A stretch of DNA of 64,000 bases from Diphasiastrum complanatum (Eukaryota; Streptophyta; Lycopodiopsida; Lycopodiales; Lycopodiaceae). The stretch is from positions 52,419,145 to 52,483,144 of the forward strand of contig CM055103.1 in the NCBI GenBank assembly GCA_029204225.1, written 5' to 3'. Position 1 is the first letter of the stretch, and every line of letters begins with the position of its first letter. Of this stretch, positions 33,728-46,301 are shown piece after piece. The translations under genes and the position numbers were made by a program. The notes below the pieces were generated by a model. That model worked only from the letters and a program-made list of their open reading frames with translations, was not told the DNA's origin and ran no database searches.

Positions 33728-35262
33728 TATTGTATCACACTCTTCCTAAAGGCAAAAGTCACAGTTTTTCTAACGTTCAGTCCTACTTTTCTAAGACAAC
33801 ATTTGTTCGATTTATGTGATGATATATAAGGTCTATCATGTCTTATGAAGGAAGTCATAAAAGTTTCCTTTTAATTACAACTGTAAAATAGTGACAAAGG
33901 TGGTCTATCCACTGTTTTCTTAAATGTGATTACAATGTCTAGGAGAAATAAACTACCAATAATCTATAGTTTATTTTTATGTAAATATAGGATTATAATA
34001 TTGATACACAAAAAAAAACGAAGCAAGGAAAAACATAAACGAATTGGACTCTCTCTTTTGTAGTTTCATAAGCTTTGAAGCTGACTTCTGGGCAAGACGT
34101 AATCTGGCCCTACTTTGAGAAATTTGCACATGCTCAATGCTTGAGCCCTAAACCATTGTACTCATAGCCTTTTTCAAGAATCCTAATTTGTTCTATTCTT
34201 GAATGCTTTTCCTAGCCTCTCTACTTATGCCAATTTCATATTTTGATACATGACATAAACCATGATTCTATTTTTCCTTATTCTGCATTTTAACGTGTTT
34301 GCTACTACGGAAATTAATATAGGCTTGCTATCAGAGACGTTAATGGCTGGCAATGACACCTCAATTCTCTAATCAGTTCCCTTTTGATTTATTATCTTGA
34401 TAATTCTATGAGCCAGGTTACTCAAGTAGCCAGGTTACTCAAATGAATATTTACAGTAACCTATTTTGGTAATGACTTGTGAGGCTTAGTGAATGTCTCA
34501 TTTCAAGCCCCTGTGTACTCCCATCTCCATGCAATGGGCATTTCACCCTTGAGAGCTATACGTTCAATTCATAGTATAGCTGTAAGTTGTTTGTGAGATC
34601 TCACGGTTATGTTTTCAATACATATCAGTGTACTGATGACGTTCCTTTAATCTGTATATTTTCCTACCATATTCGCTTCTCATTTAACAACAACTTTTTT
34701 CATAGATTTTGCTTGGTGTGTTGGAGTATCACTTAATTTTGTAACCTATCTACGTATGTATTTTGTAACAACAAGTTTTCATGTTTGTCAGGTTAGTCCT
34801 TGTTAAATTCAACTTGCCTTACATCAACCAGACGATCATCCCAGTTTTACATTTCATTATTCTCTGATTCAGTGTAATATGATATTTGTATAATTGTTGC
34901 GTCGGTATTCATATAAAACAGAAATTGGATTCCAATAGCCGATACGAGAGAGGCAGACAGATCTGGGATACACGTTGTGATCACATTGTTTGCTCCTTGT
35001 ATATAAGCTAGGAATCTGTAAAAAGCATACACAATGATCACAAACTGAGGTAATGTGGCAAACCTCACGTAGCCATCCTTATTCGAAGCTATATACCATA
35101 TATATGCTTACTTGAAGACTTATTTAGGGGTGCAATACTTGCGGTAGCTAGGTGGAATGTAACTCCGAGCAACCCGTTTCATGTGAATTTGTGTAATACC
35201 TAACCCAGTGTTTACCCCTTCATTGACTGAGCATAGCCCTTTGATCATGGACAAACTTGAAG
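33728..35262. other. Non-coding stretch 3' of the dioxygenase
   Basis: No ORF with protein-family features. It has a short duplicate GCCAGGTTACTCAA near 34413 and 34430. The 3' untranslated region of the dioxygenase lies in its upper end. Confidence 0.4.
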
Positions 35263-36453
35263 TCAAGTGATTAGAGGGTTGTTGATGGCAAATGACTGCA
35301 CTAGACGTTTATCTTTTGCACGTCCCGCTGCCAACGCCTGCAGATACTCTAAATAGTATAGTTCCATGTACAAATGACCTACCTTTGCATCCACCAACTC
35401 TGGAGCAGGGGTGATCTTTTGATCCTTTGCTGGATAATAGAAGGTTACGTAGGATCGTCTTGTGCTGTCGCTGTTCACAATGGCTCTGTGGTTGGCGCTT
35501 CTGTATCTCCCATTCGTAATGATCTGCAAATCATTAACATAGTGATGTCAACTTGCTTGTCTACACAAGTTAACTGATACAGACAACAAAGTAACGCTGC
35601 AGAGGCTTGAGCAACTCGTGAATTCTTGAAAAGGCTGACAAGCCTTAAATTCTTGGCTTCACGTTAGCGAACACTACAACGAGATAAACCTTCTAGTTGA
35701 GCATAGGAGCAGACAAATCAGGGAAGCACAGTTTCCTTCATTTGTTGTATGCGATCCTAATTATGTCATGAAGACTCAAAACTATTTACCTCGATTTGAT
35801 CTGCCAGATTGACGAAAGCGTTCTGATGATTTGGAACCTGTTCCCACGTGTCGTTTGCGGCAGCCACCTGCAATCCGTCGCCCTCTTGCATCAGAATGGT
35901 GATGCCTCCAATGTCAGTGTGTGCAGGCAGGCCGAGAGTTTTTCCTGGCTCCGGACAGGGAGGATAGCACTGGAATACTATGCTCTGCTGTGTTTCCCCC
36001 ATAGCCTCCTTGATGTACGTGGGTTTGAGCCCAAGATTCTCAGAGATGACAGACAGCAGCCGGTGAGCTAGATCCATTAGTGCTGCTGTGTACGTCTTCT
36101 CCACGGTCTCATTAAATTCAGCTGGCTTCTGTTGCCAGTAGTTATAATGCCTTTCAGAATGGGAGAGAGTGAAGCTCCACGAATTGACGCCAAAACTGCT
36201 GCTCACTGTCAGTAAGGACCATACGGCTGCCATAGCCCTTAGCTGCGAGCACTGGCTTTCCAGCATACACAAGCTTCTCGTCGTTGGGCAGACCCACTTC
36301 CTTCAGCTTATACATGAGCTCGACTGGCACGCCGTGATTGATAATCTGGAAGAAGCCATTCTTTTCACAGGCTTCCGCGATCTGAGCCCTGACGGAAGAA
36401 GCCAGTCGTTCATCAATTAGGCCTGGCAGATCAATTGGCTTCAAAGTTGCCAT
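35263..36453 (-). pseudogene. 2-oxoglutarate/Fe(II)-dependent dioxygenase (plant DOXC type), one-base frameshift
   Basis: A two-exon plant dioxygenase of about 308 codons. Exon 1, 36453-35790: start MATLKPIDLPGLIDER, the N-terminal DIOX_N domain (GFFQIINHGVP), GYGSRMVLTDSEQQFWRQ, then after the frame change HSERHYNYWQQKPAEF, YPPCPEPGKTLGLPAHTDIG (iron-binding His and Asp), QVPNHQNAFVNLADQIE. Intron 35789-35524 has GT-AG ends. Exon 2, 35523-35263: IITNGRYRSANHRAIVN (third iron ligand), STRRSYVTFYYPA (2-oxoglutarate R-x-S), and the C-terminal helix. At about 36161-36164 the frame slips by one base between LHSLP and HSERHYNYW, where family members are continuous, so either a base is lost or the assembly is wrong. 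The family includes flavonoid and specialised-metabolism enzymes; the substrate is unknown. Everything else is intact. Confidence 0.88.
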
Positions 36454-36683
36454 GCGTAATCAGTCTGTAGATGATCTAGAAATATTTATGCCGCTTTAAG
36501 ATAAAAAGTATTGGATGTACAGGCACTGTAGCGTTGTGGGGGTGTGTGAGTGTATAAGCTGGGTTGTGTGTCTTCCCTGAAAAACTACTCTTACTACTGC
36601 ATAGATTTGATCACGAGTGATGAGCGATAAGGACTAAACGGAATTCGGTGGTGTTGGGCATGCACAGGGAGGTACATACGCTT

Positions 36684-36692
36684 GCTATATAA
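36684..36692 (-). promoter_or_regulatory. TATA box candidate of the dioxygenase
   Basis: TATATAAG on the plus strand reads CTTATATA on the minus, about 230 bp upstream of the dioxygenase ATG. A weaker TAAATATT lies about 30 bp upstream of the ATG and is too close for a normal leader. Confidence 0.4.
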
Positions 36693-36719
36693 GAAGAATC
36701 CTTATATTATAGTAACAAG

Positions 36720-38090
36720 ATTCCACATTCTTTCTATGTGCGGTTGCTATGACGGAGAGCGACCAGCTGGAAAGCTGAGAGCAATCAGCTTACCCAAGCA
36801 AATCTAAGAGATATGCTCTTTTTTGGACCGATATCAGAATCTTCTTAAATTCTTGTTTTTGATCAAAATTTGTGATCCATCTATGATCAAAAATTTAACA
36901 ATTGAGCACTTATTTATACTAAAAACTGCATAGGATTAAGACAGGGAAGGTAATGACACACTATTGCTTTGTAGAGGGTACTGCCAAGTCAATGTACCAG
37001 TGGAGACCCAACTCCCAAAAGATAATCCTGGTAATTCTTTTTGCAATCTGTATCTTTGTGATGACGTTCTTTAGTCTCTTGAGACACTTCCATGTTTGTT
37101 CTCATGTAAAGTCATATGTTGATTCTATTTTCCAATATATCCAAGATTTGTAATCTGATGTTCTAAACATTTGATACCTTTTACATCTAGAACATTCCAA
37201 AATAACTTTGTGTAGGCTTGGAAAACCATAAAAATATTTATGCACTCATATATTCATGCAAGCAGACTGATGACTTTGCTGAGCTCACGTGGATATAGAC
37301 GTTGCATGGTGTGGTATATTCAAAGACAACTTCTTTTGGAACGCCCTTGCTCAAATCTTCTATGCCCATTTAAGCAATTCCTACCATTCAACCATGTAGA
37401 CCAATCAAATTTTAATGTTCATGGAACGTTCTCATGTAGAAAGTTTAGGCATAGATGCATATCCACAAGACTAGTTGTTGGGGGACCGTTTCCGTGCCTC
37501 CCTAATCGTGTGGATCTAGAGGGCCAAAAAGCGGGCTTATGGATCTAAATCCAAGTGAGTGTGTCGCGTGTTAACGGGCTTTGTTCCAATGGGGAGAGAG
37601 TTGACAAGGCCGTGGGAGTGAGAATCTATGCTAACTAAGGTTGTCAAGCTTAGTGTTGGATCTAAAGTATAATGAGCCTAGATTTGGGATGAAGTTCATC
37701 TCTTGCCTCTTCTCTTTTTGTGTTCTTTTTCTGGTTTTGCATGCTTTCTTTTCTTGGTTTTATTCTTTCTTGGTTATCTAGGCATCTTTGGCTCTAGATC
37801 TTCTCCTCAAGAGGTTGATCTTCTCAAGGGAGGTGAACTATGTTTTGAAATCTACGTACAGATCTTAATGATCGCTCCAAAGTGTGGACTTAACACGTAT
37901 TTTGGTTGTGTGTAGATTTTGTGGATTACTTTTTTGAAACTAGTTGAATGAATGTCTGTGCTAATGATGATTCATGATTGTGATAGTATTACTAACAATG
38001 ATGAAACAAGCATTTCATCATTGACAATGAGGAAAAACACACACACAAAATAAGAGAGCCTTGACATACAAATGATCGGAACGAGAGGTG
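36720..38090. other. Non-coding stretch upstream of the dioxygenase
   Basis: Several short ORFs, none with protein-family features. No repeats were noticed apart from the microsatellite that follows. Confidence 0.4.
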
Positions 38091-38092
38091 AA

Positions 38093-38214
<122 letters not shown>

Positions 38215-38519
38215 TCTCTATTCTCTTCAAATGTAAAGGTAAATACAAAAATGATGTCACATGCCCTTATATAAACATTTCTAGGGTTAGGATTTCTGGT
38301 GAACACAAAACCATGTGCCATAGCAACTTGACTTATAAAATCATTTAAACCAAATTTGTTTTTAACTACTTAGTCCTGTAGTCCATTGCCCTTGATTGCA
38401 CCTCTTGATATCCTTCATACGATTGTAATAGCTGGAATCTCTTAAAAGAATCTTCACGTTAATCTTCTAACATGCCCCCAGTGCCAACTATTGGACTTGA
38501 AGCCCGCGGGTAGCTTATT

Positions 38520-38805
38520 TGAAAGAAAACACCTACTACTCCCTTGCCACCAATATTTTTGCTCTGGAGATATTGTGCTCTAGGTGGTACATGAGATCCT
38601 TGAGAGAGATTTCGTTGGTTTTGAGAGACTCTTGCTCTAGCTCTACTTCTCTGCTACGTGATATTTGTTCGCTTCATAGCTCTGACGAGCTTGCCTCTCT
38701 ACGTCGAGCTCAGCCCCTAGGGCTTGCACGATCTGATCATATTGTTGAGCTGCCTGATCTGCTTTTATTGAGCTGGTCTTGGAAGGCTTGGACTTGTGCT
38801 CAGCT

Positions 38806-38867
<62 letters not shown>

Positions 38868-39760
38868 AACTGCGAGGCTTGATTAGTCAGAGCTTGTAGC
38901 ATTTTCACTGCCACTACTTGGCAATGAAATTGCTTAGTTGCCCGTTGAGTGAGCAACTAGTGGAGTTTTTGTTGAAGGCCCATTAAGGAAGTCTAGCAAC
39001 CTAGTGCATGAGCATCCCAACTGGCCGAGAAGGGTTGGGTCATGATTGGAGGTGGAAGTAGCACAAGTAGAGAAATGGGTGATGGATGGAATAATAATGG
39101 TGGCAATAATGGTGAGGGTTGAGGTGGTAGTGATAGAGATGGGGCGAATTGGAGGAGAGTTGGTGGAACATGTGACATCAATGGATGGGGATGAGGTGAT
39201 AGCAAGAGTCGTGATGGGAGAAGAGGTGGAGACAGTAACTAATGATGGAACTGGTGAAGCAATTCAGATGATTGGGTGATGGGTTATGTGGTAGTTGTGA
39301 TGGGCGAGATGTGGCTAAGGTTAGCATGAGTGAGGCTCATATAGGCATAGATGGGTGGTGGAGATGGTGATGTGGTGAAGACCGACGACTATTGGCAAGC
39401 CTCGAGCTATGCGATCATATCTGTTGAGCATGGTTGAGAAGAGCCAACAACTTGGTTATCACAAATAGGCGTTTGGACACCCAAATTCTCAAGATGGGTG
39501 ATGGGTAACGATATGAGTAGACCACCATAGGTGATTTGATCTGGGAATTTGAAAGCTGCTTGCAGTTCTGATAGAACTGAAGCCCAGTCATAAATGGTAT
39601 TTGGGTCGTCCATCATGGTCACCATGACTATAATGAGTTTAGAGACACGGAGGGGACAATGGGAGCTCATGATGAGGGTGGCATACTGAAAGTATATGGT
39701 CTCACGGAGGTTTGGATTTTTAATCTGAGAGATCAGGTACCTGTTGTTGATTTTAGTTTA
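38520..39760 (-). pseudogene. Second, broken copy of the unknown ORF at 42.3-44.25 kb
   Basis: At 39407-39760 the minus strand reads LIMSSHCPLRVSKLIIVMVT, DDPNTIYDWASVLSELQAAF and ISLPITHLENLGVQTP. It aligns with VLRVPMSLLHIMVDSRLHAQ, NLYDWAQFASKCLHD and LMTDITLQQVRNPAF at 43560-43790. Further down, 38560-38800 gives a coiled-coil-like stretch (QQYDQIVQALGAELDVERQA, RQSYEANKYHVAEK), interrupted by a (TC)n run at 38808-38863. Function unknown; the two copies flank the ORF at 40.8-41.8 kb. Confidence 0.5.
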
Positions 39761-39764
39761 GATG

Positions 39765-40797
39765 TCTAGGCGATTGAGAAGGAAAACAGAGAAAATGTTG
39801 TACTTGGCAAGAGCACGAGTTTGCAGCAGGAAGGAGGTGTCATTGGGACATATCAAGAATCAAGAAGGCTAACTTCCTAACAACATTCTAGCAACCCAAG
39901 AATCAAGAAACACCCATTTCTTGATGCTTGGAATACCCAAGAACAATCAAGGACAGGATTGTTAGTGAATATGCAAAATCAGATCCACAATCTCAGCCTC
40001 CATAGTTTACCTGCATGCTAAAACTACAAAATCAAGAAACAAGGAAATTAATCCACATCTACATTCCACAAAGCAAGAAAGTAAGAAAGAAATCTAATTA
40101 ATCCACAATCACAAAAAGAAATCAGAACATGTTCATAGGAATTTCACTCAAGAAGATAGCCATGAACAAGGAGCTTCTCAATTGCCAAGAACTCGTGATC
40201 TTATTTTATCAATCAAGAGAGATGACAATACAATCAAAAGCTCCCTCACAAGAGAGGGGGGGCCTTAAATAAGTAAGAGGGCTGTCCATGTGGAGCCCAA
40301 ATGGCAATTCCACTAATTTAGAAATTACATGTGGAAATAGCCCTTCCACTAGAGGTCACCATCAAAAGGTGGCGCACTCTAAATTATTTAAGGGGGTCTA
40401 CACTTATTTACATTGTCTAGGAATATTACTAGCTCCTACATGGTCGTTCCTTCTCTGGGATACACCATGTAGGCTCACATAGAAAATCATCTGTCATCCT
40501 AGCTAGTAATCCTCGGCTCTCATGCTTGGCTCTCAACATCTTCTGCTCTCCTCCGTCTGAGACCTCCTAGGTCATGGGTGAGAGATACTCTGTGTCTTCA
40601 GCTTGGCTCAGTATCTAGGGATTCTCTAGAATCCGCTAACATTATCCACCTCTAATCTGTTGCAGGACCCACTGCAACACAGGTGATGTCGTTTCGATTG
40701 GCACTTGGAAGAGTGTGGATCTTTGTTTGCTTCCGTAAAACCGGGTGCTTATTATCCGCAAAACTGTTCCACAAAATTGATGTTTTCTCAATGGCCG
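39765..40797. other. Non-coding stretch
   Basis: Contains repeated CAAGAATCAAGAA words near 39850-40090 and pyrimidine-rich sequence near 40500-40600. May be LTR or spacer sequence; no terminus identified. Confidence 0.35.
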
Positions 40798-41805
40798 CTA
40801 CATTCCAGCCCTCTTGAGAACCTCTTGCAAGTCCTGCTCGCCTATTTGCCTTGCCGTCTGTTTCTGTTCGCTCATTTTTTGTCCTAGGGCTTCGAAAACT
40901 TGGAAGAGGAGCTTACTTCCGTAGTTTAGCGGCCCCATATATTCTCGTATCTTTTCGATGAAGCCCATTTCTTGCCAGTCTTCTATCATAGTTACATACC
41001 GTGATGACATGAAGGCCGCTCTATAGTATAGTCCGGCCATCATCTCATGGTCATCCTCTGACTGGAGGGCTACGTTGGGATTGACCCTTATTGGATCCAA
41101 ACCATGATCTAAAAAACACTCTTGCTGCATTAGAAAGGCCATTGATCGGCAATATTCGGCGCTTTCTTGCACGTACAGATGGACACTAGTCTTGTATTTG
41201 TGTCCAAAATCTAGCAACTGTAGCCTCAGGTCATCTACTGAGATTTTGTCTGAAATTCCTAGAATCACTGGTCAGTTTACCAATTCAACCCATGCTTTCT
41301 CTGCAGGCCATGAATTTTTTCATTTGAGCGGCATGTAGAATGGATCAATTCATTTCCACGCCAGTGCCCTCAGGTACTCTTGCAGCCGCTTGCTATCTTT
41401 TAGGACTTTGCTCCGTCATTCAGGTTGCAGTGGCAGTGCCGCAATGATCTCAGCCCTTGTGGAGTATTGGCTTTGATCGATCTCCTCTCTGCCTCCCCTC
41501 ATGTTGAGAGGATATTTTCTTTCAAACTTTTCCGACTCTTTGGTATCGGCCATCTTATCCCTTGGCCTGGTAGGAGAGGCTGCCCTATGTCGTTGTGGTG
41601 GCCTTGCCAGGTAGTCATCCAGGGCCTTAGTGCCCGTATCCTTTTCCTTAGCCTGCTCACTCGTAGATGGCTCAACTGCGCCTATGTCTTGTCTGGACAA
41701 AAATCTTCTATTTTCTAGTGGATCTGCCAGGAAGTCGTCATCACCCCCAATGTCAATGTTAGTTTCTGGAAGGCCAGGGATGGAGTGATTAGGAGAGTGA
41801 TGCAT
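40798..41805 (-). pseudogene. Unknown ORF II associated with a gypsy element
   Basis: Two blocks in the same orientation. 41805-41416 (129 codons) is charged and disordered, with RPPQRHRAASPTRPRDKM. 41268-40798 (156 codons) is helical, with DDLRLQLLDFGHKYKTSVHL, YVQESAEYCRSMAFLMQQE, MMAGLYYRAAFMSSRYVTMI, and ends in a Gln/Lys-rich helix. Stops near 41415, 41340 and 41270 separate them. No zinc knuckle, protease or polymerase motif. It might be a gag-like or accessory protein. It lies on the 3' side of the pol at 45-48 kb if they belong together. Confidence 0.4.
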
Positions 41806-42288
41806 GAATGATAGATTTAGGAGGGGGTGGGTTTAACAAATTGTACATTGCACCGAGGGAGCGAAGTTGTAGGAACTCATCCCATCAGGCTTTGTACATG
41901 TCAGCTAAACCTTTAGATTAGACCAATAATCTGCTAGGAGGTGGTGGAGAGAAAGAAGATGAAGAAACATGGTAAGTGGGAATAAATGTTCTAGAAAAAT
42001 TAAAAACAGAATAAGAAGAGGAGTTAAAAGTCTGAGGGAGGAGGGAAAAAGCTACGGAAGTAACTTCAGCTCTCTGGCTACGGATCCCGAGGTACCATCT
42101 GATGGCCGAGTTTTCCCATCCTTATTCTCTGCACCATCATCTCCATCATCATCCCATGGTTTCTTTGTAGAAACACCTGCCTGGGCCTTGCACGTCGTGT
42201 CCCACAATTGATTCACCTTGTCCAAGACTTGTTGTGGGGCCTTTGTCGTATCTTCTAGTTGCTTCTGGAACTCAAGGATGATCTTTTC

Positions 42289-44250
42289 CTACTTGGCCAC
42301 AATATTTTCAAAATTTCTCTTCTCGGCTTCTCGTTCTTGGATCAGCCGCACATATTTCTCCATTCGGATGGCTGTGGCTTGTGGGGTCTGGAACTGTATG
42401 TCCTCGGGCTTAATTAGAGGGGCATCAACTGTCATTGCAGCCGACGGTCCATCTAGTGCTTGGTCGATCTGGGCCATCTGGTGCTTCAGTTGTTGCTGAA
42501 CCTCTTCCAATGTGATCTTCTGCCCGACCATCATGGATCTAATTTCATCTATTTTTTTTTCTTTTTCTTTGGCCAGCTTCTTTTGTTGTGCAATCTCTTG
42601 GCCCTGGTACTAGATCTTATTCTCAAGCACTTGGTGTTGGCTTATCAACCAATGCATGTGGTAGCTTGCTTCGGATAGGCCGATCATCGAGCGCTTAGCT
42701 GCTTCAAAGAGCTTCTCAGGGTTAGTGATGGTTGGGTACTGATCAGGGGTGTGAGATGGTGAAGCTAATCCAAAAAATAAACCTTGTGGAGGAAATGAAG
42801 ATGGAGGTGGAGGGAGTGGAGAAACAATATTAGTAGAAATGGTGGTTGTTGTTGTGGTGGTGGTCGTGGCCCAGTGGATAGATCAGACTTCCTCCTGACT
42901 GATATGCTTTTTCAGGTTCATCATCACTTATCTCCATCAGGTCCACAACTTCAAAATATTGTGATGTGTCCAAGGTATGGACTTGTTGGGCCTGTGGTTG
43001 TGGGTCTTGTGACTGCCGGGCCGCTTCCGTGTCTTGGGGAATGGGACTCCCCACTCCTTCCCCCCCAAAGAATGTGTTGTTGGTGAAGTTGGCGGCGTTG
43101 GCATGGTAATCAACAGGGGTGGGGTGGTGACTTGGTCTGGTGGTACGACTTCGGTTGTGTCTGTGTTTGCTGTTGCCGATGATGTAGTTGCTCCATCATC
43201 CACATCGATGATGTGTGAGGGCGATGAGTGTTGTTGAGAGGCTATTTGGGAGGATGAGTTCCCATCATCAAAATCAGATTCTGGAGATTCTGTGTCGTCT
43301 GATGATTTTCTCTTGGCCTAAAGCTTTCTGCGAATGCGTTGTTGCCTTGTGTCTAGCAATTGGGCCTTAGAGATGTCAGTCTGTTGAGCTGCCGATGCTG
43401 CTGCTTGTGGATCTAGTTGAGAGCTTTGTGGCTTGTGTACCAATGGGATAATACCGGTGTTTATCCTTTTGGGTGGAAGCCTTGATGGTGAAGTGGCCCG
43501 TGAGCGTGAACGCTTGGACTTTTTGGACCCTATAGGAATGTCCCACGCTTTTTCAGCAACTTGCAGGTGTCGTTGAAGGCTGGGTTGCGCACCTGTTGAA
43601 GTGTGATATCAGTCATGAGATATCCCAGGACTGTTGTCGGCTGTTTGTTTCTTACACAGTCATGAAGGCATTTCGAAGCAAACTGTGCCCAATCATAAAG
43701 GTTTTGGGCATGCAGCCGTGAATCTACCATTATGTGGAGTAGAGACATTGGTACCCGCAGCACCTTTGTTTTCGGTCGTTGTGTGCACCTGGTCAAATAT
43801 GCACATGCCGCCGCCAGTTGTTGATCATTGATTGCCACAATGCGGTTCCCTTTTTTTTTTTTTCCATTTGTCCACTGAGGGATCTATATTCTTGAAATAA
43901 GTTGTTTGTTCAATCTTCTGCAGCGGCCTGGTAACAACATTTGGTCCACGAGAAAACCCATAGGGTTGCAAGTCGGCCGCCGTAAAAGATATATTATAGA
44001 CATAGTTCCTGACTGGGGGAACTATGAATTGGCATGACCTTGTAGTAGCATTATAGTTGACGTACGTCATGTGTAGCAGGTACAAACTTTGATACCCAGT
44101 CAAGACATAGATTTGGAACTCAATTGCCTTGAAAAAGGATTCTGCCTATTGGTACCAAGTCTACATCTCGGTAATATCCAGTTTGCATAGCTGGATGTTG
44201 ATCTTATTAGCATCGGCGTCGTCAAAACTGGAACTCTGGTTGGAAGACAT
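42289..44250 (-). pseudogene. Unknown ORF I associated with a gypsy element
   Basis: Starts near 44250 (MSSNQSSSFDDADANKINIQ), runs through YQSLYLLHMTYVNYNATTRS, FIVPPVRNYVYNISF, NVVTRPLQKIEQTTYFKNID and PSVDKWKKKK to about 43845, where a poly-A/T run (43851-43862) shifts the frame. It continues with VAINDQQLAAACAYLTRCTQ, RPKTKVLRVPMSLLHIMVDS, YDWAQFASKCLHDCVRNKQP to 43530, then a proline/threonine-rich stretch (PTPPTSPTTHSLGG), and at 42534-42289 a coiled coil (LEEVQQQLKHQMAQIDQAL). A homologous fragment sits at 38.5-39.8 kb. I do not recognise the family. Its place 3' of pol recalls the extra ORFs of Athila/Tat gypsy elements, but that is inference. Confidence 0.45.
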
Positions 44251-44375
44251 TGTGAAAAATTGGAAAAAGCAATTCGCACTTTGCTGAGGTGCGAATGGCA
44301 TCGTTGTCAAGGTAATTTTTGGACGCCATCCTTTGGCTTCGGTCATGATGTGACGTGACGGGTCCGTTGAGTTTC

Positions 44376-44765
44376 GAATTGAAACCTCCTATTGAGATTT
44401 GAGTCGAAGCCTCCGGTTGAGATTTGAGTGGTGGCCGCCGGTTGAGATTTGAGTGGTGGCCGCCGGTTGAGATTTGAGTGGTGGCCTCCGGTTGAGATTT
44501 GAGTCGTGGCCTCTGGTTGATTCGACGTGAAAACCTCCGGTTGATATTTGACGTGAAAACCTCCGGTTGAGATTTGAGTCGTGACCTCCTATTGAGATTT
44601 GACGTGAAGACCTCCGGTTGAGATTTGAGTGGTGGCCTCTGGTTGAGATTTGACGTGAAAACCTCCAGTTGAGATCTGATTGAAGTGCTCCGATCGAGAT
44701 TTGATTGGAAACCCGTCGGTTGAGATCTGATAGAAACCCGTTGGTTGAGATCTGATAGAAGTCCT
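44376..44765. repeat. Minisatellite, about 16 units of 24-27 bp
   Basis: The unit is GGTTGAGATTTGAGTGGTGG plus CCTCC, with variants ending GACGTGAAAACCTCC or GATAGAAACCCGTC. It lies between the gypsy integrase end (about 45300 downward) and ORF I. The long minus ORF over it only reflects the repeat. Confidence 0.95.
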
Positions 44766-45003
44766 ATACGGAGGCATGGAGTTGTGTGATACAAGTGAAT
44801 AACTCTAGGAGGGAAAATATGACTGTGGCTCAAATCAGAAGTTTTTATGAGAAAGAAGTATCTCAGTGATTGGATGTGTGCTTAATTGGAAATATTGAGA
44901 TATCATACTGATAGAAATGAGATGGGTCTAAATTGTGACAAATCTTGTCCTTATGATGTAGTCTGTCATTTGTTGACCTAGAACATTCATGACAAATGGG
45001 TAT
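44766..45003. other. Spacer between minisatellite and integrase end
   Basis: Non-coding. Could be 3' untranslated sequence of the gypsy pol. Confidence 0.4.
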
Positions 45004-46301
45004 TTATAGAAAAAGAAGATGCACAAAAAGTAAATAGGTACAGGCATGAATTATAAAACAAGAAAAGGATACAAAAATGGGCATGCAAAAGACAATAACA
45101 AAGCAAGGAAAAAAAGAGAATAAAAAATGTAAAATATATACCAGGGAATTAGTGTTAAATTGGGTCAACAAAAAACAACTCCTCGTAATACCGCCGTTGA
45201 CGAAAATGTCTAGGAGTATTCCGTCAAGTGTTTGTAGCTGGACTGCACCATTAGAAAAGACTTTATTGAGAACATACGGTCCCTCACTTCGGAATTTCAA
45301 ATTTTCAGGGTGTTTTTTTTATGTATAAAAAAGCACCTGGTCACCTAAGTGTAAATCCTTGTTGCGTAAGTGACGGTCATGTTAGGCCTTTTGACGTCTT
45401 TTGTTAACTAGTTGTGCGTGGTAAGATATGAGTCTTGTCTCGCATAACTGGGCTAACATAAATAGCCTGGTCTTGACTTGTTGCTCAATTGTAGCTTTTT
45501 CACAGAGACTTGTAGAGAAGGCTTCCATGACTCTTAGAGAAGGTACTAAAAATTTGACTGGCATTACCACCTCTTGACCATACACGAGATGGAATGGGGT
45601 ACTAACCCACCATGTGGCTTTCTTTGAGGTGGTGCGGTAAGCCCAGATAGACGAGAAGAGTTTCGTTTCCCAATCAGAACGACTAGTTTCAACTATCTTT
45701 GTCAATATTTTACATATCGCCTTGTTAGTTGATTCGGCATGGCCTTTACATCTAGGATAGTATGGTGTACCCTTTCGGTGAACTACAAGGTAATGACATA
45801 GCAAATTATCTATGACAACGTTTAAAAAGTGCATGCCGCAATCACTAACTAGCTCTATAGGACAACCAAAACGTGTAATAATGTTTTCATAAAGAAAATG
45901 TGCTACAGTCTTTGCGTTGGAATCCTTTGTTGCCCGAGACTCAATCCATTTAGTGGCGTAATCTGTGGCTATTAGGATATAACGGGCTTGGGTGTATTTC
46001 ACTGTTGGGCTGATTGGTCCAACAAAGTCAATTTCCCATTTATGGAAGGCTCCGCCTTCTATAATGGGAGTCAAAGATGTGAAGTCTACTTTCATATTTT
46101 TCTTGGCTCGTTGATAGACATCACATGTTTTAATGACAACAAATGTGTCTTTAAATAATGATGGCCACCATAAACCTGCTCGAAGAATAATCTTAGTTGT
46201 CGCTTCAGTAGAGAAGTGACCGCCGCCAATGCCCTCATGAGCTTGAGATATGATAGGTCGTATCTCAGATTCTTAAGCACATCGACAGATAATACCGTCA
46301 A
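45004..46301 (-). pseudogene. Ty3/gypsy integrase
   Basis: From 46301: a partial zinc-binding region, then the core at 46095-45382: WEIDFVGPISPTVKYTQARY (first Asp), ILIATDYATKWIESRATKDS, ELVSDCGMHFLNVVIDN (second Asp), YYPRCKGHAESTNKAICKIL (Glu), ILTKIVETSRSDWETKLF and FHLVYGQEVVMPVKFLVPS. After a stop at about 45382 the C-terminal module continues at 45300 (MKFRSEGPYVLNKVFSNGAV, QLQTLDG). The DDE triad is intact, although frames break at 46092-46095 and 45300-45382. Its ILIATDYATKW style fits Tat/Athila-like gypsy elements. Confidence 0.9.

Noticed and set aside
38519-38899. 126-codon plus ORF
   Set aside because: Ends in a (TC)n run; the minus strand gives the more sensible coiled-coil reading related to ORF I.
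44222-44833. 203-codon minus ORF with repeating SQPE.xTSNLNRR
   Set aside because: Frame kept open by the 24-27 bp minisatellite; not a protein domain.
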